DNA of 64,000 nucleotides from Lutraria lutraria (Eukaryota; Mollusca; Bivalvia; Venerida; Mactridae), in contig OZ026834.1 of assembly GCA_964023205.1 (NCBI GenBank), positions 29,736,756 to 29,800,755 on the forward strand, in the 5' to 3' direction. The notes below the pieces were generated by a model. The model ran no database searches. It was not told the origin of the DNA and worked only from the letters and a program-made list of their open reading frames with translations. Shown here piece by piece: positions 1 through 13,100 of the stretch. How positions within the stretch are numbered: the first letter of the stretch is position 1; every line of letters begins with the position of its first letter. A program made the position numbers and the translations under genes.

Positions 1-200
1 TTAATCAAAAACAACACAAAGTTGCTCAAACTAAGCAAGCATTTCCACTTAAAGGGAAATCATACATAGAAATGTTTTATTTCTATTTTTGTCAACAATC
101 AAACTCTTTATACATGTAGTTTTGTCCTACCTTTAATAATTAATAAAATTATAACATGTAAATTTACATGTACACAAATTTCAATTTAAAATATATTAGA

Positions 201-438
201 TTTTGTTTGTTTGTTTATTGAGTTTTACGCCCCTTTTCAATGGTCATAGTCATACAAGGCGGGCAGTTCACCTAACCATTGTTCCTGGGAAGAACCAGTA
301 CTAGACTCCCATCCTCCATAAGCAACTGCCTACTTTCTCATATAAAGAGACATGGTCGGTAGCAGGGCTCAAACGCACTACCCACTATCAGTGAGAGGTT
401 ACAGTCAGCGACCTTAACCACTTGACCACGGAGGCGTG
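201..438 (-). repeat. tRNA-derived SINE, family A, copy 1
   Basis: Read on the minus strand it begins GCCTCCGTGGTCAAGTGGTT, a tRNA A-box-like head, and continues through a GGTTCGAGCC-type B box to an A-rich end. It is flanked by near-identical copies of ttaaaatatatt(a/t)gat at 185-200 and 439-454, a target-site duplication. Confidence 0.85.
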
Positions 439-3400
439 TTAAAATATATTTGATCAACCTCTATATACAACCTTACAAAGAAATGTAACAAACTTTAATA
501 TTCATTGAGGTAAAAACACACAAAGTCACTAAGGTCACTGCTTTTTAAATTTTTGTTTCTCAGAATTTTGTTACAAAAATTTAAAAAAAAACACAAAATA
601 ACAAGCAAACCACACAATTTCAAAGGGGCTACCATTATGCGACGTGTGTGAAAACACTTGTATATAAGAAAATTAAAATCAAACAATAAAATAGTGATGC
701 CCTAATGTATTAAGCATTCATTTTTGGGGTAAAAATGTGTCAAATACTCTGATGAACTAATGTTAACAACAAATGATGATTTTCTTACAATATCTGAAAG
801 AAAGCTTTATAAATTTTAGTTTCAACTTTTCTTTTTTTGTTTGTTTTATCAGTGGGTCTGAGAAATGAAAAATCAACGCACAGTGGCCTTAGCATAAAAT
901 TTGAGATGAAATTAACTATCAATGATAGTCTACAAAAAAAGAACAAAATAAATGCACATCAACCATATTGAAAAGAATTCTCACATTAGGCAATCCTTAA
1001 AAATATTTTGTTTGCAGCAACACTACTCACCAAAAAGGCCCCTACTAAAAAAATAGCATTCTGACATGCATTGTGCATTCCAATATAAACAAGATGTGTT
1101 TTTGAAACACAATGCCCCCTCCAGATGACCTTTGACCTGAAAATGCACAGGTCCTGTAGAGGTTGTATATGAAGTTTGATGAATGTAGGTGCAAGCGTTG
1201 TGATTTTAAAGGCAAGGTTAAAGTTTGGTACAAACAGACAGAAAAAATCGTAAAAAAACAATGCCTACCTACGCACTGAAAATACTCCGTAGGGTTAAGG
1301 CAAACACACATTTTTTAAGGATGGCCTTAAAAAAGAAGATACCCTGTACAGTGTACACATACATAAAATGCAAGTTTTGTTTCAGAGTTATTATACATTT
1401 TGTATTTTATTCAATATATATACAATTCAATGAAATATACATCATCATGTATGTTCACACAATGAGATTCAGAAAATAAGTCAAACTATCACTGAAGCTA
1501 GAAAAAAAGTTGTTAACAAAACTTCTATTTTTTCTATTCATACCTTTTGTACTTTCTAAGTTTGGCAATCCTTAATAAATCTTGAACCTAGCTTTTTTAA
1601 TGCTACCTACTGATAAAAACAGCACTACTAGCCCTACCCAACTATTTTTTGGTGTCTTGTGTAAAAAAATTTTTCAATATTATATATAGCATTTTGACAC
1701 GAATTTTGGGTTAAATATAAAAAATAAATTGTAAACAAAAATTCTCAGGGTAGGGTTACGCCAAACAATCATTTTTTAAGGATGGCTTTAGATTTTTGGA
1801 CTTCGCTGTTAGAAACTTGTTCATGCCAAAATGGGTGGGGTAACTATAAAACAACTATAATTTTTTCTGGCCTTATGTAAGATCCATGGATAATCAGGCT
1901 GTAGAAAATAATTGACATTTTTTTGGTGTGATAATTACCGTACTCCTTTATTACCTTAAACTGGTTCCCGTTCCATGTCGATTATATTCCCAGATCATCT
2001 TAGAATATTTGAACACACAGAAATACAATACAATTACAAGGCACCAGACAGTTTGAAATCAAGCTTAATACAGAGTTATCAACTTGGTCAGAACTAATAA
2101 GACATAATTTATTCATGTACAATACATTGTGCAGATCTTGAATAATTATTACTTTTCAACATAAAAAGCAGAAGGCATCTGATTACATGTACTCTTAATA
2201 TGATAATACAATGGTGCATTGCATTTAAGGTAATTTTTAGTTAATCATGGGTGTTTTATAATATAGACTATATTCGTATTTACCATCACAGATCCATTGT
2301 AGCATGAGACATTTACTGTAAGGGCAATTGAAAAACATAACAAGGAACACATTTAGCAGTTGAAAAATCAGGGGAAAATATGAGATTATACTCTACAGAA
2401 CAATAAAAAAGTTTCCTAGATCTTAATACATGTATAAGATTTGTTAAAGAACATGAGTCGTTTTAAAGAGGATGAATGGAAAGATCATTGTCTTCAAATT
2501 TGGCAGTAAAAAAATAATAATCATAAATATTGACCAACACGTAAAAAATTAATTAAAGGGGCATACCCTACAACTTGGTGCATTTAGAATTAAGGCAAAA
2601 TGATGATAAATTAAAAGCTTGTAAAGAAAATAGCTGACGAAGAAAGTTTCAGCCAAAAATTCATCCGATTAAAAATAAAATCATAAAAAATATGTATTTG
2701 AAACACATACATTTAGTCATGGAAATTTTTGGGTGGAAGTGATTTATTATTCATAGCTATGTTTTTTGCAGCTAGTACCGGAACTAGTCATTTTATGACC
2801 CATGTTCTTCCTGCAATTATCCATAATATATTGTTTTACATATACATCTAGTACATTTTTACACTTTCACAGAATGTTTGTCAGTTGTAGGGTATGCCCC
2901 TTTAATATGAAAAAGAAAAGAAATTATTGTCTATTCAATCACACTAAACCGTAAAACATCATGTTGATGTTTTTCAATAGCATTGAAATATAATGTTTGA
3001 TTAAGGGCATCAGATCAACCATACATGGAAATCTTTTAATCATAAATGTGATATAAATGAATTTCAAAAATTCATGGAGCAGAAAAAAACATATACCAGT
3101 ATTTAAGTGTATTGTTATAGTAACAAGATGTTATAATTGACCATTATGGTACCGTCAAGGCCTAAAATGCTGGGTTTTCAAGTAAAGAGGAAATGTAATT
3201 AAAAGGTCAACAGTTATTCATAATAACTTAACATTATTACTGTACTAGAGTGGACTGATAGTCTATAAAGCAATAGCATCCCTCACCACCATTTTATCAT
3301 ACAGTCAAATTTGTGAACAAAGGCCACTCTTGAGACATTATATGGCCTTTATTCACAGGTTGAACTTTATTCAGAGGTGGCCATTTACACTGTAATTACA

Positions 3401-3707
3401 CATTTTAAAGATATTCTTCAATGATTTCCCCAAATTTATCATATTCCATTTGAAGCACATTTTTAATATCACCAAATTCAACCTTATTTCAGAGAGATAT
3501 AGATCTTAAGACAAAAAAAATTCTTAACTTTCATGTCTTAAATGTATGTGTTACTACACGTATCTGCTTAAAAACCCATATGTAACAAATATATCAGAGG
3601 TCAGCTTGAAATTCACTTCAGGTAGTTTTGGACAACAATGAAGCTAAAAGTAAAGGTAAAAAAATCATTTCTGCAACTTGAAATTAAAACCGAATTCAAA
3701 CATTAAA

Positions 3708-3959
3708 TGTTTGTTTGTTTATTTATATGAGTTTTATGCCCCTTTTCAACAGTCAGAGTCATATGAGGCTGACAATTTATCTACTAACCATCGTTCCTGG
3801 AAGAACCAGTACTAGACTCCCATCCTCTGTAAGCAAATGCCTCCTTTTTCAAATAAAGAGACATGGTCAGTAGCGGGGTTCTAACCCACGACCCTCTATC
3901 AGTGAGAGGTTACAGTGATTTGAAGTCAGCAACCTTAACCACTCGACCACGGAGGCGGG
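3708..3959 (-). repeat. tRNA-derived SINE, family A, copy 2
   Basis: Same element and orientation as copy 1. Flanking duplication ttcaaaca(t/a)taaa at 3695-3707 and 3960-3972. Confidence 0.85.
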
Positions 3960-4022
3960 TTCAAACAATAAAGCATAGATGTAAACAGAAGGGTAGCTTA
4001 TTGAATGAAATATCAATCAAGT

Positions 4023-4134
4023 TTATAAAGACTTCATCAGAAGAATAGCGACCAGAGATCCTGACACAAGACCAGATGTTAAGCATGTAGACATTACTGC
4101 ACCAGTATTTTCCGCATCTGAAGATAAAGCTTTT
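4023..4134 (-). CDS. SLC29A3: ENT exon 12 (TM11 and stop)
   Basis: It encodes KALSSDAENTGAVMS, the last membrane helix and a TAA stop at 4025-4023. Acceptor ttttcag. The TGAVMS...GLVSGS pattern is the conserved final ENT helix. Confidence 0.94.
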
Positions 4135-7100
4135 CTGAAAATACAAAAAAATCATGATGAAATTGTAATGATAACCGAAAGAACTGATCTAGAGATTTGA
4201 TGATTTAGTAAATTCTGATCAGCGTATTTCAATTTTCATAATTTGCGCAGTATAATATACAAAGTTCCCACATCTACAACATTTACCTCCCTTGGTGGCC
4301 ATTTTGTTTGGCAAATTCAACGGGCATTTAGAGAAGATTTTTATATTTTTGTTTTGATAATTCTAAATATAGAATATTCATATATGACAACTACATTTTC
4401 TTAAACCTGGTGTGCTTAAAGCATTAACAACTTCATGATTAAGTTAACTTTTATAAAATGAGTTGTTTAATAACCAATTTTTAGAATTTTTCTATTAAGC
4501 GCATAAGAAATTTGACTGCAAGATGACTGCCAAGGGGTAAATATTGTAGATGTGGGAACTATGTATTCATTATTGGTGAAATCTTGTCAGTTGCCATGGA
4601 AACAAGATGCAGAAATATATTTTTGACAGAGTCTGCTCAAGATGAGCTTAACATAATGACCATACTAGTGTTTGGAGATTGTCATATTTTTTCATAGAAG
4701 AGAACACTAGCCTGAAATTCTCTTTGTATTATGACAAATTTGTAACATTCAAACATATTTCTTTGACATATTAACAGACAAGGATCATCACATTTTGTAA
4801 GGTGTCAGAATAAAAAGCCTAGGTGCTCATATTTTGCAAAATAATAGACTCATAATTATGGTGTTTTTAACTTCATAGTGTCAAAAACTTCAAATGTCAG
4901 AAAAACTGCTTCAGAATAAAACCGTAACATCTTTTCAGTTAACTGAATAAGACAGATACACACATTACAAGTCACAGATACTGCAAAATTTCAATTTTTA
5001 AATTGTTCAATAGCTAAAAATTATATGAAAAATCTAAAAAAAACAATTATGTAACTACATACTTGGGACCAAACATCATACTCAATGTTCCTAAGTATCC
5101 ATTAGTTAGGCCCAACAGGAGTATGAACACAACCGGATATATGTCACTGAAGAACAACACAGGATTATGTCGAGGTTGTGCATTACAGAACATCAGGAGG
5201 GGTATAAACACTACACGTAAAATAGTGAAAACCAACAATAAGTTCGACTGGCCAAAACTGGGCTGAAATATAGAAAATAGCATATATAATACAAAGTATG
5301 AGTGTGCATCAGTCAGATTAATCAATATGATATTAGTATTTATAGCTAAAAATGTGTTCGAAGGACACATATGCCCCCTCTGAGAGCTAAGTCAAAAAGG
5401 GGCCAAAACTCCAGTGAAAATGTTCGGATGTTAATGGAAATCGATCTTGACCTGTAGTTTATCAATATACACCTTCATGTGAAATATGAAACCAATCCAT
5501 GAAACATTTCTTGAGTTATCGCTTGGAAACCAAAATGTGAACTGACGGACAAACAGGGGTAACATTTTAAGCCCTTATGGCGGAGGCACGAAATGGCAGA
5601 GGCATAAAAATAATGGATATTCAATATATGGTGTGAACAATGTCATTGGGCTTGTGTGGTAGAGTGTTTGTGGTCTTTGACCAATAATCACAAGCCCCAT
5701 TAAAGTCGTAGTGTCACTGAATGTTAAAATTAATATGCATATATGTAATACGGACCAATTTTATTGACCCAATTATATAGCTACCACCTTATAATTATAC
5801 TAATTTATAGATACCAGGTAGTAACAGTCTTACAGAAAGTGGGTGGGGTACTGACAAATAAATGAAGATTAAGATTAATATATATATGTGATACATACCC
5901 ACTGTACTGACCCAACTATACTTCTCCCGCTCCAATCTCCAGCATTAAATAACAAAAAACACACTAAGGCAGGGAAATATTTTCCTGTAAGGAAACAGAA
6001 TTGTTGCAATTACATATGTAGTTACTGACCATTAAAAATGATGGCAGGTTCATACACAAAATCAAGACAAGAAAGTGATTCAAAGAAACACAGTAATAAT
6101 ATAGAGTGTGCATCATTGCTTTACGCCGGGCACAATAAAGAACCATGAAGAGTAGGGATAAAAATGCCTAGTTCTCTTCTATCATATCTCTCCTCTCTCT
6201 GGGGCAAAACTATACTTTTTTAATAAATTCTGATAGTAAAGTCAATTTTCCAACAAAGAATTGTTTTCTTCCTTGTTAAAAAAAGAATTTTGATTATGGA
6301 AAAGTAACAGTAAAATCAAACCTGTCCATTCTGATTGCCTTGTATCCACGGACACAATAGAAGAAGCAATTGCAGGGAAACAAGACAATGTCACAAAGAA
6401 GACAAGACAGACACTTAATCCTTCCTTCCATACCTAGAAGTAAGAACAAAATAAAGTTACAGAAGATGTTGTATTTTTAGTGCTTTAAGCCAGATCTTAA
6501 ATTGTCTTGTTTTATGAATACTATATTCAAAGGTATTATTACTTCTGTTTTAAACAGTATTTCCATCGTGTGCTGATTGGCAATTAAGCTTACTGATGTA
6601 CCTGGACTCTTTACCAGTTCTAACCTTGGTTTCCATATATAAATGATGCTCCACTCAAATCAGTGATAGAGGACAAATTGCCAAAGAGGGCTAAGTAAAA
6701 AAGGGCCATAACTCCTGCAAAAATGTTTAGATTTTAATGGAAATCAAACTGAGCCTGTATATTATTATTATACACCTTCATGTAAAATATGAAACCAATC
6801 CATGAAATATTCCTTGAGTTATAATCCATGAAATATTTCTTAAGTTATCGCTCGGACACAAACATTTGAATGGACGGACACCAAAATTTGAACGGACCAA
6901 TAGACAGGGGTAACACTATAAAACATTAAGGCAAAGACTTAATGCTAATCCCTACTAACCTGCATTTTATAGGGCACAGTATACTTATGGCAAAAAGGAA
7001 CTTTCTTATAAATCAACATAATGATGATTAAAATTTTGATACTGTCTATTCATTTATTTTCGTTGGGCTCAATTTTCATGGTTTTCACTAAAATGGCTAT

Positions 7101-10100
7101 TTCGTGGGGACATATACTCGTGGATTTTGAATTTTTAAAAAAAATGCCTTACCTCTGCATTTAAATTTGTGGTGATTTGATTTCGTGGATGAGCCGACCC
7201 ACAAAATTAAACCACCAACGAAAATTAATGATTCCGCAGTATTGAAGGAGACAAATAAGGTATTCATTTTACTAAACGCATTATGTTTAAGACCCATATA
7301 GTCCAACAGCAATCAAACTAAATTACATTTAAAATATTACCTGTTTGAGTATATCACAGTTGTGTAGACACCCACGACTAGCGCTCACAATATTAACAGT
7401 TTCATCATTATTTATATCTACAGATATTGTATTACCTGTAATTAAACATTATTGTATCAATTATTCAATACCATGTTCTAAATCATCAATTACAGTTCAA
7501 CCTCTCCCGAGCGGCCCTCTCTTGAGCAACAACCACCCTGTAACAACAGCATGATTTTTTCCAACTCAAGGATCTTACTATAAATTTAAGCTCTCTTGAG
7601 CAACAACCTCTCAACAACAACACAATTTGCTACTCCAAAAGGGTGTTGCTTTGGAAAGATTGCACTGCATAAATACTTCATTGATAAATAGTGCAGGTTG
7701 TCAAGTATTTGAATAAAAAAAATTCTCAGAAATACAAGGCTATAAATGAATAAAAATTCATACATGAATATGACTGATTATGATAGAATAAAATCTTACC
7801 TATTTCTAAAATATGATACTTGGAATAATTCTGAAATATTGAACAAAATTATCAATCTAATAAGAAAATAAATAAAGCAAGTAATATGCTGGTCCCAGTC
7901 TAAATTCATAAAACTGACCTGGGAACCAGTCACAGAAGACAGTAATTAGTTAGAGAATACAGTAACCAGTCAGAGAATACACTAACCAGTCAGAGAATAC
8001 AATAACCAGCCACAGAATTAGAACCAGTCTATTATATGTTAATATTAAGAATAAACTGAGAACCAACAAAGTAGACACTTGGTCAAGGTTATAAAACTTG
8101 AGATCCATATTCAAACACAATATTTTGACTGTTAATGGCTTTAAGTTGAATATGACTGAACAATGATGATATTAACAATGTCATTCTGTCTGCTTACCGG
8201 TAACTAATATGAATTTCGATCTTCCAATGCAAATACTACCAAAATGAATTGGTCACAGTTGATAATCTCAAGAGCATGGAATTACAGACAAGACACAACA
8301 TTCAGTCAAACCTGTGTTAGCGGCCACCTTTGAATAGGCCATTCTTTTGAATCAGTTATTGATTTATTTGGAACATAATGACCTCCCAATAAAAGTCACC
8401 AGCCAATAAAAGCCATATTTTGTCTTTCCCAATTATATAGTGGCATTTGTTCACAGGTTTGACCATATTCATAAAAGACAATTATAAGACAATATATTTT
8501 ATAATGGAATAACATAACACAGACTTAATAGGTACTTACTAAGTAATATAGACATCCATAGCCAATCAGAGTTAGGACACCCATCATTGAAGCAAATATA
8601 AAGAAACCAAGAGCGCTATCTACAACGTGAGAACCCATTGCTAACGTGACTAGATTTGCTATGGCAGCAAAGACTCCACCCATTGCCTGTCCGGTCATCA
8701 CAGCTTGCATGTATTTAGGTGGAAATAAACTAACAAGTCCAAATAAGGAAGTACCAAGAATAGATCCTCCAGCTAAAAAGACAAAAAAAGTAATTAATGA
8801 CATTAGCTAAACAAGAGTGCAATATTTCACAAAATACGCCCGTCAAAAGGTTTGAGATAGTATGAGATCTCATGCCCATAAACATTTCCACCAAGTTTGG
8901 TGAAGATCAGTAGATAATTTGTCGACTTAGAGGGCAGACACTGCATTTTTAGTAAGTTTTCAATGTATCAAGGGGCATAACTCAGAAGTGCCAGGGACGA
9001 TTTGGCTGGTTAATTTGACCGAGATTTCAAGCCCCGTAAAAGTTTGGTGAAGATCGATTTATAGTTGGTCGACAAAGAGGGCGGACACTGCATTTTGTTG
9101 TCAATTTTCAATGTCTCAGAAGTGCCTGTGGCGATTGAGCTGGTTATCAAACTTGACCAACTCTCATGCACATTAACATTTCCATCAAGTTTAATGAGGT
9201 TCCAAATAAAACTGTTTTAATTAGAGAGCAGACACAGATGTGGTAGTTTATGCCTCCAAGTTATATAAGAACAGATTTAGTGGTTTTATGCATCTAGGTG
9301 ATAAAAAAACATATTTAGTGGTTTTATGCCTCCAGGTGACATAAGAACAGGTTTAGTGGTTTTATGCCTGCAGGTGATAAAAGAAGACCAAAGATTAAAA
9401 ATGACGGAAGATAAAAATATTTATACTCACTGCTAATTAACACAGCACAGATTATTGTGATCCAGAAGAAATGAGATTGCCCTGAAATATAAAGAAGGAA
9501 TGAAACTGTTATATACTCAAGAAAGTATTATCCCTAGACAGCAGTTCAAGTTTCTATAATTTCATCAATAGACCTGCCCCATTATTACAATCAGATGATC
9601 ATAATCTTCAAGCACTGGTTTATTATTTTTCCCAAAAGTTTGAAGAGGCCCTAGCCTATCCGATTTGTGAAAGACAAACGAGATTTTTCTTAAAATTGTG
9701 AAATTCTAGTGTTATTTTCCTCTTAAATTGTGACAGAGGAAGCGGGGATATTGACTTAATTTGTGAAAAGCAATTTACAACTGATATTTCCCTTTTAAAT
9801 TTATTTTGTGAGGAAAATCAACAAAAGCTTGAAATATTTCATCGCTGAATGTTTAAGAAAGGATTAATTGGTGTACAGAATAAACATTTTCTTTCCTTCG
9901 CCGAAAGTTAATTGAAACACCAGCTCTTAATGCTGAAGGTTTCAAAATTAATCATTTGTTCTTGAAAAATAGTCACTGGAAAAAAGCAACCAGCTTTTGA
10001 GTTCTGAACCTTAGTGAATTACATGTACAACTTAATTTACAGCTTATTTGGCCATATTTCTGAACATTAGAAACAAGACACAGGAAATCCCAATCTCACA

Positions 10101-13100
10101 CACAGAAGCCTTCAATTCTGTTAATCTGTTATCTAATGGCCCATTTGACAGCTATACATAGTTCCCATATCTACAATATTTACCTCCCTTGGCGGCCATT
10201 TTTGTTGGCAAATTCGAAAAGCATTGATAGAAGATATTTATGTTTTTGTTTTGATAATTCTAAATACAGGATATTTATATGTGACAACTACATTTTCTTA
10301 AACCTGATGTTCTTATGGCCTTAACAACTTAATTATAAAGTTATCTTTTATAAATTGAGTTGTTTAATAACCAATTTTCTTATTTTTTCTATTAAAAGCA
10401 TATACGAAATTTTGCCAACTAAGATGGCTGTCAAGGGAGGTAAATATTGTAGATATGGGAACTATGTATAGTCATTTCAGAGCCACCCAAGCGAGGAGGG
10501 AGAGAAGATACAGGAGAATTGAGCATTTACATTCCTACTCTTATTTTGAATGTTTTTTTCCTGGTTCTTTAATGTGTCCAGTTTAAAGCAGCTATGCATG
10601 CCATACCCCTTTCCTGTGATTTTCTGAACATAGTACATGTACCTGGCTCAGAAGTAGGAATGTGGACACTGAAAGAGTCCCTGAACGCAGAGCCGGAATT
10701 CGAAGCAACAACCTTTAGATTAGTAGTCTAGCGCATTAAATTTTATCTACTAGACAGCAGATCAACCCGTACAATTCTGTTAACAAAATAATTATCCACT
10801 TAGATTTAGAAAATATCATGTCCAATTTATTACTTATTACCGAACGGAACTGTGATCTTTATACTTTGACCCATGAACTCATAACAGTGTGATAGTTTAT
10901 TACTTTGTTGTATTAATCAAATAACAACTTTACAAATGTATACCACTAGTGTAATGTACTTGTGTGTCATTAGTGTAGAAGCCTTGCTCTTAATTTTGAA
11001 ACATAATTTCTTTATTTTATTTTATTACATTTGGATATCTAATACTTAATGTTGTAAAGATCAAAAACATGTTTATTAAGTGTACATTTACAAGCTGTTT
11101 ACCAATGTTGTTAACTTAATTCATTTTACTACATCTCGGTATAAAAAATCTAAGTGGCCTGTAATGAATAAGTGGCTTTGACAGTGATCACATGAGCACT
11201 TGACTGGATTTACACAAAAATGAATCACATGTGGGGTTTTCCCACACATCTATAAAAAAGACTAGCATGAGATTTGATGCATAGGGGAATGTACAAAGTA
11301 TAAAAAGTTTAACATGGAAAAAAATATACTACTTTGTACTTACATAAATCAGTATTTATTTTTACCAAAACCACGGTGATAAAAAACATCAGTATAATCA
11401 GCGTCAGAGAAAATGTTACACGAGTCTTCATACCAATCCTGAAAATATGGAAAAATAATAAAAAGATATGGATAATAAAAAGATATGGATAATAAAATGC
11501 AAAATAATAAAAAGACATGGATAATAAAATGCATACTTAATAAAAATAATAAAAAGATATGAATAATAAAATGATATGGATAATAAAAATGAATAAATAA
11601 TAAAACACATAAATTATGAAATGATATGGATAATAAACTGCATAAATAATAAAAAGATATGGATAATAAAATGAATGAATAATAAAATGCATTGATAAAA
11701 TGCATAAATAATAAAATGTATAAATTTTATAATAAAAAGATGATCAATTACAACATGGAATAAAAGCAAGCATTTTGATCCATAGGTGAGAACTAGCAGG
11801 TGAAATTGTACATAGCATAAACTAGAGTTGTCACAAAGGTGACTAATACCCCCGCTGCCGCTTTGACACTAACAATGCAATAGTACACTATACGACTACA
11901 TTCAAGGGGACATTATTACTAACGTAACTATGCAATGAGTGAATTGCTGGGCATGAAAATTGTGTCTTGCACATCTACACTTGATGGTGATAATATATTT
12001 CAAGTTTCATACACTTAGATGTCATGTAGTTATATCTAATCCATAAAATGAATGAATTTATTCTATTATTGATTTGAGGTTGATTTCCTAAAACGATAAA
12101 CATCTGCCAAACTTGAGACCTGTTTTTATAGCTTTTAGTTAGATAACATGCATAATAAATTCGGTAAAAAACCTGGCATACACTCAAGTCTAACCATCAT
12201 ATTTAAACCTGGTCTTACCTTTTAATTAATAAAGCTGTGATAAAATTGAAAGCTAGATTAGGTATTGTACTGGCCACAACAAGATAGCTTTCAAACATCG
12301 CTTGTAGATCGGTTTCACAATCAGGATTGAGGTACTCATCGTCCGACAATGTTGTGTTTCTAAGTTTGTACTTAAAATACTGAAAATACAAAAATATGCT
12401 TTTAATACAAAGAACAATACCTAGGAATGTACATTTATCAGTAGTCAGCAGTCTGTAGAAAGCAACACAGCCAAACCCGTGTTAAAGATTACTCAATATG
12501 ATCAGAATTTTTGTTTTACTGTTATTTGACCCAAAAATAATAGGAAAGGTAGCTTGGGCAGTTTTTCTATGCTATTTTTTCTAAACATACTTTTATACTT
12601 TGGAGGTATGATTTGTCCACAATTGTCCTTATACCAGTGCTTAAGATTATAATTTGGAAAATTAAGGGAGTACTTAAGATTTTAAGGTTAGAAAATTACG
12701 GGTCCATGTCAAAAAATATTATAAGGCAGTTTGGTGATTTGAGCCACTGGCACAAGATACATCATATAACATGACATAAATATTGTCAAGGGCAAGCATT
12801 TAAGCAAAATCACTGAATTTTATAATATCAAATGTCAGAACAGATAATTCAGTCACATAATTATTGATGTTGCATTGTCTTCCATACAAAACAATAAATT
12901 TGTTCTTGAAATTTGCAGTTCTCAGTATTAGAAACATAATTGATTTATATGTATAAACATATGTTGTAGTCAATAGGTCAATCTCATTGAACTAAACTTG
13001 AGTATACTTCATCTGTCAGATAAAGATTAAAATGAAGTTGGAGTGTCATGAATCATATTGATAAGAATCAACAAAAATGTATAAATGTAGATGTATAAAA

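Larger units (their letters stand above)
1..4022. other. Sequence downstream of the ENT gene; no gene seen
   Basis: Open frames are all short and lack homology. It holds two SINE copies (201-438, 3708-3959) and a diffuse repeat (about 1090-1262). The transporter's 3' UTR must lie in the right-hand part, but no single polyadenylation signal stands out. Confidence 0.5.

Noticed and set aside
11309..11705. Reverse-strand open frames of 60-118 residues rich in Phe, Ile and Tyr
   Set aside because: They read through the AT-rich tandem repeat at 11450-11740. Only the 11344-11438 part is real, as ENT exon 4.
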